This document shows, piece after piece, positions 7,526-15,368 of a stretch of 64,000 nucleotides of DNA. Position 1 is the stretch's first letter. Each line of letters begins with the position of its first letter. The translations under genes were made by a program, and so were the position numbers. The stretch lies in assembly GCF_045446075.1 (NCBI RefSeq), contig NZ_JBJJBQ010000002.1, forward strand, positions 310,001 through 374,000, written 5' to 3'. This DNA is from Flavisericum labens (GTDB lineage Bacteria > Bacteroidota > Bacteroidia > Flavobacteriales > Flavobacteriaceae). The notes below the pieces were generated by a model that ran no database searches, was not told the DNA's origin, and saw only the letters and a program-made list of their open reading frames with translations.

Positions 7526-8335
7526 ATGAAATATTTATTCAACATATCAATAATATTAAGTGCAATTGTTTTAAATTCCTGTGGGGGTGTTCCAGAGGAA
7601 AAATCAGGGACGGCAGCTACCGAAAATGTATTTTCTGTGGCAGAAGTTCTGGAAATGGTCGCCAAGGAAAATGATGTAACCCGAACACTATATACAAAAG
7701 CCATTGTGGGCAAGGGAAAAGCGCAAGGCATGAAGTTTGACGAAGATTGGAGGAAAGATGATGTTGAGGCCGGCCCGCTGCCAGCATTGTTTTTGAGAGG
7801 AGTTGCAACAAGTATAAGAAAAAGTCCGGTGCCATTGGGCTTGTATTTGGGGTCTGATTTTCCAGTAAACGCTGCCAATAAGTTTGAGGGAAAACAGGCC
7901 GATTTATTTAGTAAAATTAAAAAGGACCAAAAGCCTCAATTCTTCTATGACGAAGAGCAAGAGTTGCATACTGCTATGTTTGCTGATCTTGCCAGTGCAG
8001 GGGCGTGTGTGTCCTGTCATAATAAACATCCACAAACCACTAAATCAGATTGGGTACTGGGAGATGTGATGGGTGCAACTACATGGCAATACCCAAAAGA
8101 TTCGTTATCTTATAAAGAAACGGTGGACGTTTTGAGTTCTTATGCTAAAGGAACGGTAGATATTTATCTAGAATATTTAGATGAAGTGGCGAAGTTTGAA
8201 GAGAGCGAAAAACCTGAAATAGGAGATAAATGGCCTGCAGAAGGTAAATATTTGCCAACGGCAGAAGTTTTTCTTGATAGTGTCAAGAAACTGTCATCTT
8301 ACGAAACAATGAAACACCTTGTGGCAGTTAAATAA
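7526..8335 (+). CDS. Tll0287-like (DUF3365) monohaem c-type cytochrome lipoprotein
   Basis: A 269-residue exported protein. The signal peptide ends in a lipobox with Cys19 (AIVLNSCGG), so it is lipid-anchored. The single haem site is C161-V-S-C164-H165 followed by NKHPQTTKSDW and GDVMGA, the pattern of the Tll0287-like / DUF3365 family, whose members are periplasmic haem sensors or electron carriers. It begins 19 bp after the globin gene and shares its orientation. In this setting an electron-transfer or NO/redox-sensing role in the periplasm is likely but unproven. Confidence 0.85.
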   Translation: MKYLFNISIILSAIVLNSCGGVPEEKSGTAATENVFSVAEVLEMVAKENDVTRTLYTKAIVGKGKAQGMKFDEDWRKDDVEAGPLPALFLRGVATSIRKSPVPLGLYLGSDFPVNAANKFEGKQADLFSKIKKDQKPQFFYDEEQELHTAMFADLASAGACVSCHNKHPQTTKSDWVLGDVMGATTWQYPKDSLSYKETVDVLSSYAKGTVDIYLEYLDEVAKFEESEKPEIGDKWPAEGKYLPTAEVFLDSVKKLSSYETMKHLVAVK

Positions 8336-8388
8336 TATAGTCTCTTTAATTTTTATCCTTAAAAGCACACATCTCCAAGTATTTAATT

Positions 8389-8868
8389 ATGGTATTCAGT
8401 AATAAATCTACATTGGTAGGGTTGGTATTGCTTACGGCATTCTTTTTACAGTTTTTTTTAAACCTGCACTGGAACTGGTTGTTTGAACTTCAGCAAGATG
8501 AAATGTATAAGCGTTGGTCCGGATTGGGTTTAGCATTGTTTATAATATTTCAATGGGCTTTAACTTTCACCAGGGTAGTTAAAAAATTGCGAAAGCATGC
8601 CATGTCTATGCAAACTATTCATAAATGGTTAGGTGCCGTTAGTCCTTTGTTGTTCTATATTCATAGCATGTCGTTAGGCTACGGGTACTTATTGCTGTTA
8701 TCATATGTATTTTTTGCTAATACATTTTTGGGGTACTTCAATCTAGATGTCGTAAAAAATAATAGTGACGCTTTATTTAAAGGTTGGATGATTATGCATG
8801 TTGCTCTGTCAATAATTGTATCAATAATGCTGGTGTTCCATGTGGCAATTGTGTTTTATTATAAATAG
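8389..8868 (+). CDS. Four-helix membrane protein with two H-x13-H pairs (minimal ferric-reductase/NOX-like b-haem domain)
   Basis: A 159-residue protein with hydrophobic helices near residues 8-28, 45-62, 80-115 and 132-157. His78 and His92 lie 14 apart in one helical stretch (HKWLGAVSPLLFYIH) and His137 and His151 lie 14 apart in the last helix (HVALSIIVSIMLVFH). This is the spacing by which ferric reductases and NADPH oxidases bind two stacked b-haems across the membrane. I do not recognise the exact family. The next gene, 9 bp later, is an NAD(P)H/FAD/2Fe-2S reductase, the partner expected for such a domain. Neighbouring periplasmic c-type cytochromes could take the electrons. Confidence 0.7.
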   Translation: MVFSNKSTLVGLVLLTAFFLQFFLNLHWNWLFELQQDEMYKRWSGLGLALFIIFQWALTFTRVVKKLRKHAMSMQTIHKWLGAVSPLLFYIHSMSLGYGYLLLLSYVFFANTFLGYFNLDVVKNNSDALFKGWMIMHVALSIIVSIMLVFHVAIVFYYK

Positions 8869-8877
8869 GTTCTGAAT

Positions 8878-9906
8878 ATGAAATTGAAAGTGAAAAATGT
8901 AATTGAAGAGACAAAAGATGCGGTAAGTATCTGTTTTAATAATGGAAACTTCTTCAAGAAAATTAAATACAAACCTGGTCAATTTTTAACAATCCATGTG
9001 CCAATTGATGGTGTGGTGCATAAGCGTGCGTATTCTTTCAGTAGTAACCCGTTTACTGATAGGAATTTAAAAATAACGATAAAGCGCGTTGAAAAAGGGC
9101 TGGTTTCAAACTATGTCCATGACCATATTAGAGAAGGAGATAGGCTTGTTGTAGATGATCCTGCCGGTTCATTTATTGTAGAGCCAAACAAAAGGGTAGG
9201 TAGGCAATATGTTTTGTTTGCAGGAGGGAGTGGGGTTACTCCAATATTTTCAATTTTAAAGGCTGTCTTATCAGAAGAATTCGGTTCAAACATATTGTTA
9301 ATCTATGCGAATCAAAATATGGACTCTATTATTTTTCATGATGAAATTAAATCGTTGGAAAATAATTATCCTGATAGATTTTCAGTAGAGCATATAATTT
9401 CATCTATTAAAGCAGATAAAGGTAACTACCATTATGGCTTAGCCACCAAAGGATTAATAGATGCTATTTTTAAAAAGCACAATTTAAGTTATGAAGATTA
9501 TCATTATATGATTTGTGGTCCTTTTGGCTATATGGACAGCATAAAGAATATTTTGAGGGAAAATGGTATATCTCGAGATAAAATAATGGTTGAAGTGTTT
9601 AATCCAGCTACGGTTAAATTGACAGGGAAAAACTTGGTAAGTGATGTTACCCTAAGTTTTGAAGGAAAAAAGCATCAGTTTAAAGTGCGTAGAGACAAAT
9701 CCATCTTGCAAGAGGCCATGTCAGGAAATGTAGTAATCCCTTATTCGTGTAGGTCGGGGATGTGTTCAACATGTAAGGCTAAATGTGTTGAAGGTGAGGT
9801 TAAAATGATAGATGGTCATTTTCTTCCAGAAAGTGAGGTGGAGAATGGAGCGATACTTACTTGTGTTAGTTATCCGATTAGCGAAAAGGTGGTGTTGGAA
9901 ATATAA
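8878..9906 (+). CDS. FAD/NAD(P)-binding oxidoreductase with C-terminal 2Fe-2S ferredoxin domain
   Basis: A 342-residue cytoplasmic reductase of the PaaE/Hmp-reductase type. R50-A-Y-S53 is the FAD-binding motif, GGSGVTP at 116-122 and CGPFGYM near 213 are the nucleotide-binding motifs, and residues ~255-342 form a plant-type ferredoxin domain with Cys291, 296, 299 and 329 (C-x4-C-x2-C-x29-C). It moves electrons from NAD(P)H via FAD to the 2Fe-2S centre. Possible acceptors here are the bis-haem membrane protein just upstream or the globin. The two options make different predictions: electron export, or NO detoxification. Confidence 0.93.
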   Translation: MKLKVKNVIEETKDAVSICFNNGNFFKKIKYKPGQFLTIHVPIDGVVHKRAYSFSSNPFTDRNLKITIKRVEKGLVSNYVHDHIREGDRLVVDDPAGSFIVEPNKRVGRQYVLFAGGSGVTPIFSILKAVLSEEFGSNILLIYANQNMDSIIFHDEIKSLENNYPDRFSVEHIISSIKADKGNYHYGLATKGLIDAIFKKHNLSYEDYHYMICGPFGYMDSIKNILRENGISRDKIMVEVFNPATVKLTGKNLVSDVTLSFEGKKHQFKVRRDKSILQEAMSGNVVIPYSCRSGMCSTCKAKCVEGEVKMIDGHFLPESEVENGAILTCVSYPISEKVVLEI

Positions 9907-9917
9907 TTATTATTTAA

Positions 9918-10625
9918 ATGTTTAAGATTAGTCCGTTACGAAAAAGGCAATTTTTAGGAGGAATCCTAGGCGTAGTTGTGGGTGTTGCAATATTTTATGT
10001 ATTAACATTAGATGCAACAGAACAATATGTTTCAATTGGTCCAATGAACACAGGGCATCAAGATTTATCTTGTTTTGCTTGTCATGCCGACGCTAAAGGC
10101 AATTTGGTGCAGCAAGTGCAATCTAATATATCGCATGCTTTTGGTGTGAGAAAAGATGGGGTTGATTTTGGAACTCAAGACGTGACTGTAGATAATTGTT
10201 TGCAATGTCATGATAGGCCAAATGATAGGCACCCAACCTATCGGTTTTCTGAGCCAAGGTTTAAAGATGCTATAAGTAATATTGATGCTACAACCTGTAT
10301 TACGTGCCATACCGAACATAAAGAAGAACGTGTTTCTGTAGCTTCTATTGATTATTGTATGAATTGTCATGAAGATTTAGAAATTGATAATGACCCGCTA
10401 GATGTTTCTCATAAAGAATTAATTGCAAAAGATGAATGGTTTACATGCATCCAATGTCATGATTTTCATGGTAATCATAAGTATGATGTTCCTGTAAAAA
10501 TATCAGATACTATACCTATGCAATCTATTCAGCATTATTTTGATGGAGGAAAGGATCCATATGGAACTGACAAAAAATACATTGCTCTATCCCAAAAGGA
10601 GTGGTTGGAAAATCTGAATAAATAA
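9918..10625 (+). CDS. Membrane-anchored pentahaem c-type cytochrome
   Basis: A 235-residue protein with one N-terminal anchor helix (residues ~12-30) and five CxxCH sites: C52FACH, C93LQCH, C126ITCH, C146MNCH and C176IQCH. Many extra histidines (for example in HTEH and HFHGNH-like clusters) could give bis-His ligation. The GPMNTGHQDLSCFACH beginning resembles cytochrome c3-type / NapC-NirT-like electron carriers, but it does not match any one family that I can name. It starts 11 bp after the reductase gene and ends the cassette, followed by strong hairpins. Likely a periplasmic electron acceptor or relay. Confidence 0.85.
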   Translation: MFKISPLRKRQFLGGILGVVVGVAIFYVLTLDATEQYVSIGPMNTGHQDLSCFACHADAKGNLVQQVQSNISHAFGVRKDGVDFGTQDVTVDNCLQCHDRPNDRHPTYRFSEPRFKDAISNIDATTCITCHTEHKEERVSVASIDYCMNCHEDLEIDNDPLDVSHKELIAKDEWFTCIQCHDFHGNHKYDVPVKISDTIPMQSIQHYFDGGKDPYGTDKKYIALSQKEWLENLNK

Positions 10626-10702
10626 GATAAAGAATTCTCTTCAATTACTGAATCTTACTTAAAGTTGGGTTTATTTATGGCTTTTATTTTTCTTAAAATA
10701 AA

Positions 10703-10750
10703 AAACTACGTAGTAAACTTCGGTTATAAATGAAGTTTTTACGTATTTTA
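10703..10750 (+). terminator. Tandem hairpins after the pentahaem gene
   Basis: The 10-bp palindrome ACTACGTAGT (10705-10714) is followed by the AACTTC...GAAGTT hairpin (10717-10738) and a TTACGTA segment. These may be part of a compound terminator with the hairpin at 10764-10794, or further operator sites. Confidence 0.35.
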
Positions 10751-10763
10751 AAATATTTCATAA

Positions 10764-10795
10764 AAAAAACATACGTAAAATACGTATGTTTTTTC
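10764..10795 (+). terminator. Intrinsic terminator of the globin-cytochrome cassette
   Basis: A perfect 14-bp stem (AAAAAACATACGTA / TACGTATGTTTTTT) with a 3-nt loop and a T run; symmetrical, so it could work on both strands. As after the regulator, both arms contain TACGTA. Confidence 0.75.
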
Positions 10796-10927
10796 TATGC
10801 TTTATCCATTTTAAGTTGTTGTTAATGAGTGCATTATTCGGAAGACATGTTTTTTCGCAGTTTTGGTTGTGTTGTAAAAAGAGGTGTTTACATGGGCAAT
10901 GTCATAGAGCAGAAGATTAACTACGTA

Positions 10928-10935
10928 TATCTTTG
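10928..10935 (+). promoter_or_regulatory. -7 box of the nitrate importer operon
   Basis: TATCTTTG fits TAnnTTTG exactly and lies 46 bp before the nrtA-like ATG. The operator-like box starts 8 bp further downstream. Confidence 0.45.
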
Positions 10936-10943
10936 TCAAAAAA

Positions 10944-10959
10944 TAAGTATTACTACTTA
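10944..10959. promoter_or_regulatory. Operator-like palindrome before the nitrate importer
   Basis: TAAGTATTACTACTTA is a near-perfect inverted repeat (7 of 8 pairs) and matches the globin-operon palindrome closely. It ends 22 bp before the importer start codon and covers the predicted transcription start of the 10928 promoter. Confidence 0.5.
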
Positions 10960-10981
10960 ATTAAAACAAAAAACAATAATT

Positions 10982-12376
10982 ATGAAATCTCTACTTAAAA
11001 GAACGACTTGGATTTTACCCGTAGCCATCTTGCTATTTGCTTGCGGTGGTAAGGAAAAAAAGAAAGACATAGCTGAAACAGTTGTGGCTGAAACTTCAAA
11101 AACTAAAACATTAGACATAGAAAAACCACAATTAACTTTCGGGTTTATCAAATTAACCGATATGGCTCCTTTAGCTATTGCAAAGGAAAAAGGCTTCTTT
11201 GAAGATGAAGGCTTGTTTGTTTCAGTTGAAGCGCAATCAAATTGGAAAAATGTACTTGACCGTGTTATTGATGGTCAATTGGATGGTTCGCACATGTTAG
11301 CCGGTCAGCCTATTGCAGCTGGAGCAGGTTTTGGTCGCCAGGCGGAATTGGTAACTCCTTTTTCAATGGACTTAAATGGAAATGGGATTACCGTTTCAAA
11401 CGATGTGTGGTCTAAAATGAAACCTAATGTACCTAAGGATGCTGAAGGGAAGCCAGTACACCCAATAAAAGCTGATGCTTTAAAACCTGTAATTACAGAA
11501 TATAAAAACAGTGGTAAAGCCTTTAAAATGGGCATGGTGTTCCCGGTTTCAACACACAACTACGAAATCAGGTATTGGTTAGCTGCAGCTGGGATCCACC
11601 CAGGTATGTACACAGCAGAAAATGTTCAAGGACAAATTGATGCCGAAGTTTTATTATCGGTAACACCTCCACCACAAATGCCAGCAACACTAGAGGCAGG
11701 TACTATTTACGGTTACTGTGTAGGTGAACCATGGAACCAGCAAGCTGTATTTAAAGGTATAGGAGTGCCTGTAACAACAAACTACGATATCTGGAAAAAC
11801 AACCCTGAAAAAGTATTCGTTATGACCAAAAAGTTTGTAGAGGAGAACCCTAATACAGCAGTAGCTGTTACCAAAGCTTTGATTAGGGCCGGTAAATGGT
11901 TAGACGAGCCAGAAAACAGACCTGAGGCTGTAAAAATTCTATCGATGTCTCAATATGTTGGTGCTGATGAAGCTGTTTTGGCAAACTCTATGACCGGAAC
12001 ATTTGAATTCGAAAAAGGTGATAAGCGTGAGATGCCAGACTTCAATGTATTTTACAAGTACAACGCTACATATCCATTTTACTCTGATGGTATTTGGTTC
12101 TTAACACAAATGAGAAGATGGGGACAAATTCCTGAGTCTAAACCAGCAGAATGGTATTCAGAAACCATTAATGATATTTACAGACCAGATATTTGGAAAA
12201 AAGCGGCTAAGCTTTTAGTTGAAGAAGGTCATATTCCACAAAAAGATATACCAACAACAGACGGCTACAAAGCACCAACTTCAGATTTTATCGATGGTAC
12301 CACTTACGACGCCAAAGACCCTATTTCATACATCAACAGTTTTAAAATAGGAAACAAAGAGAAAGCCGTACAATAA
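10982..12376 (+). CDS. nrtA: NrtA/CmpA-type ABC transporter substrate-binding lipoprotein (nitrate)
   Basis: A 464-residue lipoprotein (lipobox ending LLFACGGKEKK). The mature part starts LTFGFIKLTDMAPLAIAKEKG, the standard opening of NrtA/CmpA/SsuA-like binding proteins, and continues with MLAGQPIAAGAGFG and GTIYGYCVGEPWNQQAV, closely NrtA-like. The family binds nitrate/nitrite or bicarbonate; the Moco genes, Fnr-like regulator and globin favour nitrate. It would be held on the periplasmic face of the inner membrane and feed the permease at 12417. First gene of a four-gene importer operon with its own promoter and operator-like box. Confidence 0.9.
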   Translation: MKSLLKRTTWILPVAILLFACGGKEKKKDIAETVVAETSKTKTLDIEKPQLTFGFIKLTDMAPLAIAKEKGFFEDEGLFVSVEAQSNWKNVLDRVIDGQLDGSHMLAGQPIAAGAGFGRQAELVTPFSMDLNGNGITVSNDVWSKMKPNVPKDAEGKPVHPIKADALKPVITEYKNSGKAFKMGMVFPVSTHNYEIRYWLAAAGIHPGMYTAENVQGQIDAEVLLSVTPPPQMPATLEAGTIYGYCVGEPWNQQAVFKGIGVPVTTNYDIWKNNPEKVFVMTKKFVEENPNTAVAVTKALIRAGKWLDEPENRPEAVKILSMSQYVGADEAVLANSMTGTFEFEKGDKREMPDFNVFYKYNATYPFYSDGIWFLTQMRRWGQIPESKPAEWYSETINDIYRPDIWKKAAKLLVEEGHIPQKDIPTTDGYKAPTSDFIDGTTYDAKDPISYINSFKIGNKEKAVQ

Positions 12377-12416
12377 TCAATAGATTAAATTACAGATTTA
12401 GTAAACAAGAGGAGTT

Positions 12417-13523
12417 ATGAAGCAAAGTTTAACATTAGGAAAAGTAACCAAATTTATGGGATTGGGTTTTTTAACCACATTAAAAGATTTATTTACTGGG
12501 AAGTTAGGAAAGGAAGATTTTAAAAATGTCTTACGAAAAGTGTTCGTGCCAATTGCTTCCATTCTATTATTTATTGGTCTGTGGCATTTAGGAGCAAGGA
12601 CGCTTTATAATATCGAGGCAGACTATAAAATTGAAAAAGCTCTAACTGATCAAGGGCCTGAGGCCGCCGAAGCCATGCGTCAATGTATAGCTAATGGTGA
12701 GGTGAGCTGCCAGCCGAATACGTTACCGTCTCCTGCACAAGTTTGGGAGTCGTATCAATCACTTTTAAGAGATCATAGAATTATTAGCGCAGATAAAGCG
12801 GCGTTTGTTGAAAAAACCGCCGCTTTAAATGCCAAACGTATTGCAGAAGGAAAAGATGCCATTACTTATACAGGAAGGCCTTCTTTTGTCGATCAAATAT
12901 TCACCAGTTTAAAAACAGTATTTGCAGGGTTTCTTTTAGCCTTGATTATTGCCGTACCCATTGGTGTTATTATTGGACTGAGTAAAACATTGCGCAGTTC
13001 GGTAAACTGGTTGATTCAAATTTTTAAACCCGTATCCCCCGTAGTTTGGTTGTTGTTGGTGTTTATGATAGTTAAGACAATGACCAAAGATTCAAATTCT
13101 GATAGCGCATTTATCATATCGTTCATCAGTGTGGGGCTTTGTTCCATGTGGGCAACCTTGGTTAATACGGCCATGGGTGTGGCATCAGTAGATAAGGATT
13201 ATATCAATGTAGCCAAAGTGCTAAAATTGGGACCATTTCAAAAAGTATTCAAAGTGATTTTGCCATCGTCATTACCATTAATATTTACAGGTTTACGTAT
13301 TACACTGTCTGTAGCATGGATGGTTTTGATAGCCATTGAGCTTTTGGCACAAAGTCCCGGTTTAGGGTCTTTTGTTTGGGAAGAATTCCAGAATGGTGCG
13401 ATAGATTCCAATTCTAAAATTATTGTAGCCATGTTCGTGATTGGCGGTATTGGTTTCCTATTGGACAGACTGATGCTAACCGTTCAAAATATGGTGTCTT
13501 TTAATAAAAATGAAGGTATATAA
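12417..13523 (+). CDS. nrtB: Nitrate-type ABC transporter permease (NrtB-like)
   Basis: A 368-residue permease. An N-terminal part with one early helix and a ~100-residue extracytoplasmic insertion (containing the Cys pair ...RQCIANGEVSCQPN) precedes the usual binding-protein-dependent permease core. The core carries the EAA-type loop around VAKVLKLGPFQKVFKVILPSSLPLIFTGLR. Typical NrtB/SsuC proteins are ~280 residues, so the insertion is the odd part. Adjacent binding protein and two ATPases complete the importer. Confidence 0.9.
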   Translation: MKQSLTLGKVTKFMGLGFLTTLKDLFTGKLGKEDFKNVLRKVFVPIASILLFIGLWHLGARTLYNIEADYKIEKALTDQGPEAAEAMRQCIANGEVSCQPNTLPSPAQVWESYQSLLRDHRIISADKAAFVEKTAALNAKRIAEGKDAITYTGRPSFVDQIFTSLKTVFAGFLLALIIAVPIGVIIGLSKTLRSSVNWLIQIFKPVSPVVWLLLVFMIVKTMTKDSNSDSAFIISFISVGLCSMWATLVNTAMGVASVDKDYINVAKVLKLGPFQKVFKVILPSSLPLIFTGLRITLSVAWMVLIAIELLAQSPGLGSFVWEEFQNGAIDSNSKIIVAMFVIGGIGFLLDRLMLTVQNMVSFNKNEGI

Positions 13524-13554
13524 AACGGATTGACTAATCTAAAAGCAATTTAAA

Positions 13555-14391
13555 ATGGCATACTTAGAGTTAAAAAACGTTTACAAATCTTATGATAATG
13601 ACACCGAAGTGTTGTCTAATATCAACCTATCTATCGAAGAGGGCGAGTTTGTAGCCATAGTTGGTTTCACCGGAAGTGGAAAAACCACTTTGGTAAACTT
13701 GATAAATGGTTTGTTGGCCCCTACTGAAGGAGAGGTTTTGTTTAAAGGGCAACCTGTAACGGGCACTAGCCATGAGCGTGGGGTGATTTTCCAGAATTAC
13801 TCACTACTCCCTTGGTTAACCGTTGGGCAAAACGTATACATGGCCATAAAAGAAGCCTTTCCAAAGAAAAGTAAGAAAGAATTGAACGCTATAGTAGCCG
13901 ACTATGTTGATATGGTAGGTCTTACACCAGCGATAAACAAGCGCCCAAAAGAATTATCGGGTGGTATGCGTCAGCGTGTGGCAGTTGCCAGAGCGTTGTC
14001 TATGAAACCAGAGATGATTATTATGGACGAGCCATTAGGGGCATTGGATGCGTTAACCCGTGGAAATCTTCAAGATGAAATTTTAAATATCTGGGGAAAA
14101 GATAAGCGTACGGCATTGTTGATTACCAACGACGTGGATGAGGGTATTTACATGGCCGATCGTATTATTCCGTTACGTCCGGGGCCAAATGCTACTTTAG
14201 GTCCGGAGTTCAAAATAGATATTGACCGTCCACGAGATAAAACAGAAATGAATGATAACATCAACTTCAAGAAAACGAGAAATGCCATTATTGAATATTT
14301 AATGGATATTGGCAACGAACGAAAGTCTGAAGCGCAAGAAGTTTATGAGCTTCCAGATTTGGCTCCGAAGGATTTTGTTAATCAATTTTAA
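13555..14391 (+). CDS. nrtC: ABC transporter ATP-binding protein (NrtC/NrtD-like), first copy
   Basis: A 278-residue ATPase with Walker A GFTGSGKTT near residue 37, Q-loop QNYSLLPWLTV, signature LSGGMRQRVAVARAL and Walker B MIIMDEPLGALDALTRG. The LLPWLTV and LTRGNLQDEIL segments are hallmarks of the nitrate/sulfonate/taurine subfamily. The H-loop position reads LITNDVDEG, with Asn where most relatives have His, which may lower ATPase activity of this subunit. It would form a heterodimer with the product of 14404-15231. Confidence 0.9.
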   Translation: MAYLELKNVYKSYDNDTEVLSNINLSIEEGEFVAIVGFTGSGKTTLVNLINGLLAPTEGEVLFKGQPVTGTSHERGVIFQNYSLLPWLTVGQNVYMAIKEAFPKKSKKELNAIVADYVDMVGLTPAINKRPKELSGGMRQRVAVARALSMKPEMIIMDEPLGALDALTRGNLQDEILNIWGKDKRTALLITNDVDEGIYMADRIIPLRPGPNATLGPEFKIDIDRPRDKTEMNDNINFKKTRNAIIEYLMDIGNERKSEAQEVYELPDLAPKDFVNQF

Positions 14392-14403
14392 AAAACGGAA
14401 CAG

Positions 14404-15231
14404 ATGAATATTTTAACTAAAAATAGAGCAGTCAATCTAACTGATAATGGGCTTTTTCCGGAATCTGAAGTGATGTTGGATTTGCATAATCTTAAAAAGG
14501 TTTATCCAACACCTAAAGGTGATTATACCGTATTGGAAAACTTAAACCTTCAAATTAAAAAAGAGGAATTCGTTACCATAATTGGACACTCTGGTTGTGG
14601 CAAGACCACCATGCTTTCCATGATAGCTGGGCTTAACGAAATTTCAGGAGGAAACATTTCCGTATTGGGAAAACATATAAAAGGCCCAGGGCCAGACAGA
14701 GGTGTTATTTTTCAGTCGCCAAGTTTAATGCCTTGGATGACATCGCTTCAAAATGTCATGCTTGGTATAAATCAAGTGTTTCCAGATGCTTCAAAAGTAC
14801 AGCGTACCGATGTGGCTAAATATTACCTTCAAAAAGTAGGCCTGGAAGATGCCTTTCATAAAAAAGCGTCAGACCTATCGCAAGGTATGCAACAGCGTGT
14901 TGGAATCGCTCGTGCCTTTGCCATTAAGCCTAAGGTGTTATTACTGGATGAACCCTTCGGAATGTTGGATTCCTTAACAAGGGGTGAACTTCAGGATATC
15001 CTTATTGAAATTTGGAACAAAGAAAAAATAACCGCGGTTATGATTACTCACGATGTTGATGAAGCCATCTTTTTGGCCGACCGTGTGGTGATGATGACCA
15101 GTGGTCCAAGGGCTAAAATAGGTGATGTTATAGATATTGATTTTAAAAGACCTAGAACTAGAAAAGCTGTATTAGAACATGACGATTATTATAAATACAG
15201 AAAACATTTAATAGACTTTTTGGAACATTAA
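14404..15231 (+). CDS. nrtD: ABC transporter ATP-binding protein (NrtD-like), second copy
   Basis: A 275-residue ATPase with Walker A GHSGCGKTT, Q-loop QSPSLMPWMTS, signature LSQGMQQRVGIARAF, Walker B VLLLDEPFGMLDSLTRG and a canonical H-loop MITHDVDEA. Together with the previous gene (12 bp upstream) it makes a two-ATPase nitrate importer. Only the first ATPase has a changed H-loop, so this one probably holds the fully active site. Confidence 0.92.
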   Translation: MNILTKNRAVNLTDNGLFPESEVMLDLHNLKKVYPTPKGDYTVLENLNLQIKKEEFVTIIGHSGCGKTTMLSMIAGLNEISGGNISVLGKHIKGPGPDRGVIFQSPSLMPWMTSLQNVMLGINQVFPDASKVQRTDVAKYYLQKVGLEDAFHKKASDLSQGMQQRVGIARAFAIKPKVLLLDEPFGMLDSLTRGELQDILIEIWNKEKITAVMITHDVDEAIFLADRVVMMTSGPRAKIGDVIDIDFKRPRTRKAVLEHDDYYKYRKHLIDFLEH

Positions 15232-15368
15232 AAGGTCTTTAAGCAAGTTAGGCTTTAAGTATGTAGTCATGACGTTTACAATGAAAATATTCATACTTGA
15301 AACTCCTAACTTTCTAAAAATTAATTAATAGAAACTCAAAAACAATTCAACTTTAAAACAAGAAAACG

